In this document: positions 60,779 to 64,000 of the stretch, in pieces
Position numbering within the stretch: position 1 is the first letter of the stretch
How the letters are laid out: each line of letters opens with the position of its first letter
Origin: Desulfosudis sp034189195
GTDB taxonomy: Bacteria; Desulfobacterota; Desulfobacteria; Desulfobacterales; Desulfosudaceae
Direction of reading: 5' to 3'
DNA length: 64,000 nt
Assembly: GCA_034189195.1 (NCBI GenBank)
Contig: JAXHVI010000251.1
Span: 9,891 to 73,890, forward strand
The notes under the pieces: model-generated
Told to the model about the DNA's origin: nothing
What the model saw: only the letters and a program-made list of their open reading frames with translations
The model's database searches: none
Program-made: the position numbers and the translations under genes

Positions 60779-61102
60779 ATGAGTGGAATTGAAATCACGC
60801 CTGCGGCCCAGGAGCAGATCCTGGACTACTTCAAGGGCAGGGATGTAAAACCCATACGGATCTTTTTAAACGAAGGCGGGTGAGGCGGCCCATCCTTTGC
60901 AATGGCTCTGGATGAGCCAAAAGATTCGGATACGGTTCACAAAGTGGATGGCCTGCAGTTCATCATGGACAGCGCTTTTTTGGAAAAGGCCCAGCCGGTA
61001 AAGGTTGATTTCAACCAGTTCGGTTTTGCCATCTCCTCGGCCATTGAGCTGTCCAAAAGCGGCGGCTGCGGCGGTTCGTGCAGCAGCGGCTCCTGCGGCT
61101 AA
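60779..61102 (+). CDS. HesB/IscA-like selenoprotein (in-frame TGA decoded as Sec35)
   Basis: A 107-residue protein of the IscA/HesB Fe-S carrier type. AAGGAGG precedes ATG 60779. The frame reads MSGIEITPAAQEQILDYFKG ... FLNEGG, then TGA at 60881-60883, then GGPSFAMALDEPKDSDTVHK ... to a TAA. Family members have Cys at this point (E. coli IscA Cys35), and here the TGA is codon 35. Both halves are family-like and joined only by the TGA. A hairpin begins four bases later. The C-terminal tail GGCGGSCSSGSCG supplies the other cysteines. Ordinary gene callers would report only the second half from 60902. HesB-like selenoproteins are a known group; the role of the Sec is not established. Not next to isc or suf genes. 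Confidence 0.85.
60887..60918 (+). promoter_or_regulatory. Candidate bacterial SECIS hairpin after the UGA codon
   Basis: GGC-C-CATCC pairs with GGATG-A-GCC (60887-60895 with 60910-60918), an eight-pair stem with one C/A mismatch and a 14-base apical loop (TTTGCAATGGCTCT). The stem starts four bases 3' of the TGA and lies inside the coding sequence, as bacterial SECIS elements do. Confidence 0.6.
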
Positions 61103-61146
61103 ACCACATCATAAAATATTCGGGGACTTCCCCCGGCAACATGTAA

Positions 61147-61183
61147 GACCCGCCGTCATGCTCCGGCATGCGGCGGGTCTTTT
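61147..61183 (+). terminator. Factor-independent terminator after the selenoprotein gene
   Basis: GACCCGCCG (61147-61155) pairs perfectly with CGGCGGGTC (61171-61179), with an inner CATG/CATG pairing in the loop, followed by TTTT. About 45 bases past the stop. Confidence 0.85.
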
Positions 61184-61282
61184 GCGTTCACGCGGCCCTC
61201 TGTCCGGTTGACCGCTGTCCGCCTTCATGATAGGAAAAAGCTGACACACCGGTATCAACATCAAGGCACCGAAGGAGCAGGC

Positions 61283-61993
61283 ATGGCGGATATCACTTAC
61301 ACCCTGGACAACGAAGTGGCGGTTGTTTTGTTAAACACCGGCGAAAACCGGTTCAACCTCGACTTTGTCGGCACCTTTCTGTCGGTGATTGACGAGATCG
61401 AAGCCACAACCGATGCCCGCACCCTGGTGGTCACCTCTGCTGATGAAAAAATCTTTTCCAACGGCATCGACCTGGACTGGCTGTCCGGCCTGATCCAGGC
61501 CGGTAAAACCGACGAGGTAAAACAGTTTCTATGCCGGCAGAACGACATGTTCAAGCGGGTGGCCACCTGCCCCATGATCACCATTGCCGCCATTTCCGGC
61601 CACGCCTTTGCCGGCGGCGCCATTTTCGCCTGCGCCTTTGACTTTCGGGTGATGCGGTCCGACCGGGGATTTTTCTGTTTTCCCGAGGTGGACCTGGGCA
61701 TTCCCTTTCTGCCCGGTATGCTGGAACTGCTCAAGTCCGCCATTCCCCTTTACAAAATGAATGAAATGCAGTACCTGGGCCTGCGCATGACGGCCGAAGA
61801 GTGCGAAAAACATCACATTGTCACCAGGGCCTGCCACAAAGACGATCTGATGAACGAGGCCATGGCCTTTGCAAAAAAATTCAACAAGGACCGCAAAACC
61901 ATCGGCGAGATGAAACGCCGCATGAACCGGAATATTGTGGCCGCCATGGACAACGAAGACCGTGAGTATATCGAAAGAGGGCGCCTGGTTTGA
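61283..61993 (+). CDS. Enoyl-CoA hydratase/isomerase family protein
   Basis: Crotonase-fold protein, 236 residues, shorter than typical hydratases (~260). The oxyanion-hole segments are KIFSNGIDLDWLSGL and ISGHAFAGGAIFACAFDFRV, then SDRGFFCFPEVDLGIPFLPG. The GAFAGGA-like segment and the lack of an obvious second catalytic Glu suggest a delta3,delta2-enoyl-CoA isomerase rather than a hydratase. Cytoplasmic. GAAGGAG precedes ATG 61283. It is followed by the nitroreductase after about 47 bases, so the two may share a message. Confidence 0.82.
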   Translation: MADITYTLDNEVAVVLLNTGENRFNLDFVGTFLSVIDEIEATTDARTLVVTSADEKIFSNGIDLDWLSGLIQAGKTDEVKQFLCRQNDMFKRVATCPMITIAAISGHAFAGGAIFACAFDFRVMRSDRGFFCFPEVDLGIPFLPGMLELLKSAIPLYKMNEMQYLGLRMTAEECEKHHIVTRACHKDDLMNEAMAFAKKFNKDRKTIGEMKRRMNRNIVAAMDNEDREYIERGRLV

Positions 61994-62040
61994 CAGGCGC
62001 GGCTTTAATCCTGTCCGTATCCACAAATTAGGAGGCAACC

Positions 62041-62583
62041 ATGGAACACCTGATGGAGATCATCAAAAACCGGCGCAGCATTCGCCATTTTGAAGCAACA
62101 CCGCTTTCCGATGAAATGGTCAACACCCTGCTGGAGTCGATAAAATGGGCACCCTCCTGGGCCAACACCCAGTGCTGGGAGGTGGTGGTGGTCAAGGATC
62201 AGGGGATAAAAGACCGGCTGGCCGAGGCCGTGTACAAGGGCAACCCGGCCGCAAAGTCGATCACCGCGGCGCCGGCGGTGTTTGTGCTGTGCGCAAAGCT
62301 GCAAAGCTCGGGCTACTACAAGGGCCAGGTCACCACCAAGTTCGGCGACTGGTTCATGTTTGACATGGGCATCGCCTGCCAGAACCTCTGCCTGTGCGGC
62401 CATGCCATGGGCCTGGGCAGCGTGGTGGTGGGCCTGTTCGACCACGACAAAACCCGGGCCATCCTGAACGTGCCCGAAGGATACGAAGTGGTCTGCATGG
62501 TGCCCATGGGCCATCCGGCCAAATCCTCGTCCGCGCCCAAACGCAGGGAGATTAGCGAGTTCACTCATAACGACACGTTCTGA
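62041..62583 (+). CDS. Nitroreductase-family flavoprotein
   Basis: FMN-dependent oxidoreductase, 180 residues. It opens with the family phosphate-binding stretch MEIIKNRRSIRHFEATPLSD and has ESIKWAPSWANTQCWEVVVV, followed by the FMN loop region KGQVTTKFGDWFMFDMGIAC and LGSVVVGLFDHDKTRAILNV. AGGAGG lies a few bases before the ATG. Substrate unknown. In anaerobes such proteins often reduce quinones or nitroaromatics, or serve as flavin reductases. Confidence 0.88.
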   Translation: MEHLMEIIKNRRSIRHFEATPLSDEMVNTLLESIKWAPSWANTQCWEVVVVKDQGIKDRLAEAVYKGNPAAKSITAAPAVFVLCAKLQSSGYYKGQVTTKFGDWFMFDMGIACQNLCLCGHAMGLGSVVVGLFDHDKTRAILNVPEGYEVVCMVPMGHPAKSSSAPKRREISEFTHNDTF

Positions 62584-62612
62584 CAGGCGGACAAGACCCC
62601 GTCAATTCCTTG

Positions 62613-62647
62613 TCATCGAAATCGGCATCGGGAGTGAAATCGAATTG
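62613..62647. repeat. ATCGRR hexamer array, imperfect
   Basis: ATCGAAATCGGCATCGGGAG, then TGAAATCGAATT, after the nitroreductase stop. Confidence 0.75.
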
Positions 62648-62650
62648 AGA

Positions 62651-62687
62651 ACTCCCTCTCCCTCTGGGAGAGGGCCGGGGTGAGGGG
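62651..62687. repeat. CTCCCTCTCCCTCTGGGAGAGGG palindrome
   Basis: CCCTCTCCC TCT GGGAGAGGG is a perfect nine-base inverted repeat, followed by CCGGGGTGAGGG, a dispersed element known from many proteobacteria. It could form a terminator for the nitroreductase gene. Confidence 0.8.
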
Positions 62688-62714
62688 TTCGAACCGATAC
62701 CGATTCAATAAATA

Positions 62715-63404
62715 ATGGAAACCTCCTTTCTCACCATCGCGGCCCTCTCCTTTACCGTGGCCCTTACCGGCGCCATGGCGCCGGGACCGCTTTTGACCTA
62801 CACCATCATCCAGTCCGCGCAAAGCCGGCGGGGCTACCTGATGGGCCTCTGGATCATTGCCGGCCATGCCGCCATTGAGGCGGCCATCATCGTGCTGCTG
62901 ATGGCCGGCTTCTCCTTTGTGCTCAACAGCCCGCCGGCCGTAAGAATCATCGGCGTGGCCGGCGGCGCCATGCTGGTGTGGTTCGGCGTCTCCGTGATTC
63001 GCGACATTTATCGCCGCCACCGGCCCAGGGCACTGAACGGCAAAGCAAGTGAAGTCGCGACCGCTCTTGAAGCAAAAACCTCCCTGCGCCGGCGGCTGTT
63101 GAAAAACCCGGTGTCCGGCGGGGCACTGGTCTCCATGGCCAACCCCTACTGGTGGGTCTGGTGGGCCACCATCGGGCTGGCCTTCATGACCGAATTTGAA
63201 ATCTCCTTTGCCAACCCGGCCGGGTTTGCCGCCTTTTTTCTGGGCCACGAGGCCGGAGACCTGGCCTGGTACCTGGTGGTCTCCACCCTCGCCTTCTGGG
63301 GCGTTCAGAAGCTCAATCCCAAAGTTTATGCCGCCATGCTCACCTGCTGCGGCCTTTTCATGGTGGGGTTCGGGATATACCTGGGCGTGTCGCCATTCAT
63401 CTGA
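62715..63404 (+). CDS. LysE/RhtB-family exporter
   Basis: Inner-membrane amino-acid or metabolite exporter, 229 residues with about six hydrophobic segments. The family N-terminal motif is FTVALTGAMAPGPLLTYTII, followed by GYLMGLWIIAGHAAIEAAII and the GGAMLVWFGVSVIRD segment. The middle cytoplasmic loop is charged (SLRRRLLKNPVSGGALVSMA). Substrate unknown. It stands alone after repeats; no LysG-type regulator is adjacent. Confidence 0.85.
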   Translation: METSFLTIAALSFTVALTGAMAPGPLLTYTIIQSAQSRRGYLMGLWIIAGHAAIEAAIIVLLMAGFSFVLNSPPAVRIIGVAGGAMLVWFGVSVIRDIYRRHRPRALNGKASEVATALEAKTSLRRRLLKNPVSGGALVSMANPYWWVWWATIGLAFMTEFEISFANPAGFAAFFLGHEAGDLAWYLVVSTLAFWGVQKLNPKVYAAMLTCCGLFMVGFGIYLGVSPFI

Positions 63405-63410
63405 CATCCA

Positions 63411-63452
63411 AATCGAAATCGGGATCGGGATCGGGATCGGGATCGATATCGT
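63411..63452. repeat. ATCGRR hexamer tandem array (most regular copy)
   Basis: Units ATCGAA, ATCGGG, ATCGGG, ATCGGG, ATCGGG, ATCGAT begin about six bases after the LysE-family stop, on the same strand. Confidence 0.9.
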
Positions 63453-63507
63453 ATTTTATTTCCTGCGATGCTCTCAAAGATTATTCTTTCTCTTTTTATT
63501 TATCCGT

Positions 63508-63720
63508 GTACTTTTCTTGCCGCCAAGAAAAGTACCAAAAGAACCGCGCCCTGCAGCTTGGCCTTCGGCTTCCCTCGCGCAAACGCTTTTTTCGGCGCGG
63601 GCAGGAACTCGCCCGCTTCGCGGTGCTCAAACAGCCTGCCCGCTGCTTCCGAAAAAACCGTTTGCACTCGGCTGCGCTGCAATGGGCGGAGGGGTACCGT
63701 TGATGTTTCGACGGGGCCAA
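63508..63720. repeat. GTACTTTTCTTG/CAAGAAAAGTAC repeat block
   Basis: A perfect 12-base inverted repeat GTACTTTTCTTG-CCGC-CAAGAAAAGTAC at 63508-63535, then CAAAAGAACCGCGCCCTGCA and GGCTGCGCTGCAATGGGCGG. The latter block has a close relative at 13355-13375. Common proteobacterial dispersed repeat. ORFs across it are not real. Confidence 0.7.
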
Positions 63721-63845
63721 TCCGTTTTTCCTGCTGGATGTCCCGCGCCTTGCATCTGCACCCAAATCGACCCGGCAGGCGGCTGCGTCAGCTCCAGTCT
63801 GTTTTTCCTCTAACCCTGAAACTGTCAGGGGCGAAACCAGCCGCC
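63721..63845. repeat. Possible third relative of the MITE-like repeat
   Basis: CCGCGCCTTGCATCTGCACC and CTGAAACTGTCAGGGGCGAA recall blocks of the copies at 21036 and 59656, but order and sequence are altered. Confidence 0.4.
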
Positions 63846-63929
63846 TTTGATGATACGTTATAATGTACAATCAATTCATTCCCAAAATCCGCGATTATTC
63901 TATGTTTGGTGAAGAAAAGTATTGAAAAA

Positions 63930-64000
63930 CCTCGTTGATTCAGGTAGATATAGTGTTGAGAGACACAAAAAAACCTTAACCAACGAGGTGAAGAAATGAT
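63930..64000 (+). other. Possible left end of an insertion element and start of a gene
   Basis: CCTCGTTG (63930-63937) pairs with CAACGAGG (63981-63988), which also contains GAGGTGAAG placed before an ATG at 63996. The gene, if real, runs off the window. The A/T-rich sequence differs from the preceding G/C-rich DNA and may be the end of an IS; the transposase itself is not visible. Confidence 0.35.

Noticed and set aside
60902..61102. Separate 66-residue gene starting MALDEPKDSD
   Set aside because: This is the second half of the HesB-like selenoprotein after the TGA; it has no ribosome site of its own.
62680..62700. GGTTCGAACC suggestive of a tRNA T-loop
   Set aside because: No acceptor stem, anticodon arm or D-loop fits around it; it is the tail of the CTCCCTCTCCC palindromic repeat.
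63411..63452. Regular tandem units that could be taken for a CRISPR array
   Set aside because: The unit is six bases with no spacers, and there are no cas genes anywhere in the window.
63468..63870. Several overlapping ORFs on both strands near the right end
   Set aside because: They are translations of dispersed repeats; codon use and composition do not resemble genes.

Overview
The window is dense, high-G+C bacterial chromosome, mostly housekeeping genes with a small gene-debris zone. It looks like a sulfate-reducing Desulfobacterota (Desulfobacteraceae-type) chromosome. Supporting points are the gene order holB-ricT-metG, the LPS genes (Gram-negative), a MoeA fused to a periplasmic-binding-type domain beside a second moeA, RNase J in a Gram-negative, a selenocysteine-decoding gene, and many dispersed palindromic repeats. 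The genus is not provable from this window. No rRNA, tRNA, CRISPR array or intact prophage was seen.

Layout. 1-11.4 kb (minus strand): a long run read as small ORF, lptD, HU, holB, ricT, metG, kdnA, kdnB and a GlmS-like amidotransferase that runs off the left edge. 11.7-15.7 kb: rmuC, then transposase, cyclase and deacetylase remnants around a pterin-type methyltransferase gene. 15.7-21.0 kb: ettA, a secreted START-domain protein, nadK, pheA and a small conserved ORF. 21.4-27.3 kb (plus): RNase J, ftsK, a methyltransferase and a membrane glycosyltransferase. 27.3-29.5 kb: a decayed Fe-S reductase, an acyl-ACP thioesterase and a transposase fragment. 29.7-38.6 kb (minus): moeA-PBP fusion, moeA, and a biotin operon (unknown gene-bioA-bioF-bioD-bioB). 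39.1-48.2 kb (minus): a sensor kinase/response regulator pair downstream of a complete arnBCADT cluster. 48.7-59.4 kb (minus): pgk, small Cys protein, radC, gpsA, gyrA, small membrane protein, thiolase, aspS, hisS. 60.1-63.4 kb (plus): macrodomain protein, HesB/IscA-like selenoprotein, enoyl-CoA hydratase/isomerase, nitroreductase, LysE exporter. The last 600 bases are repeats and what may be the start of an insertion element.

Functional themes. Two separate routes that put amino sugars on LPS lie within 46 kb. kdnA/kdnB would make 8-amino-Kdo, and arnBCADT would add 4-amino-4-deoxy-arabinose to lipid A; lptD and an OmpR-type two-component system are also present. Biotin synthesis from pimeloyl-ACP/CoA is complete here.

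Three things are easily missed. (1) A gene at 60779-61102 has an in-frame TGA at the position of the first IscA cluster cysteine, followed by a SECIS-like hairpin. (2) Two families of 6-base tandem repeats, one based on ATCGRR and one on YTCTTR, sit only between genes, sometimes at the same locus. (3) Tiny genes (11183-11362, 54698-54853) lie in operon gaps.
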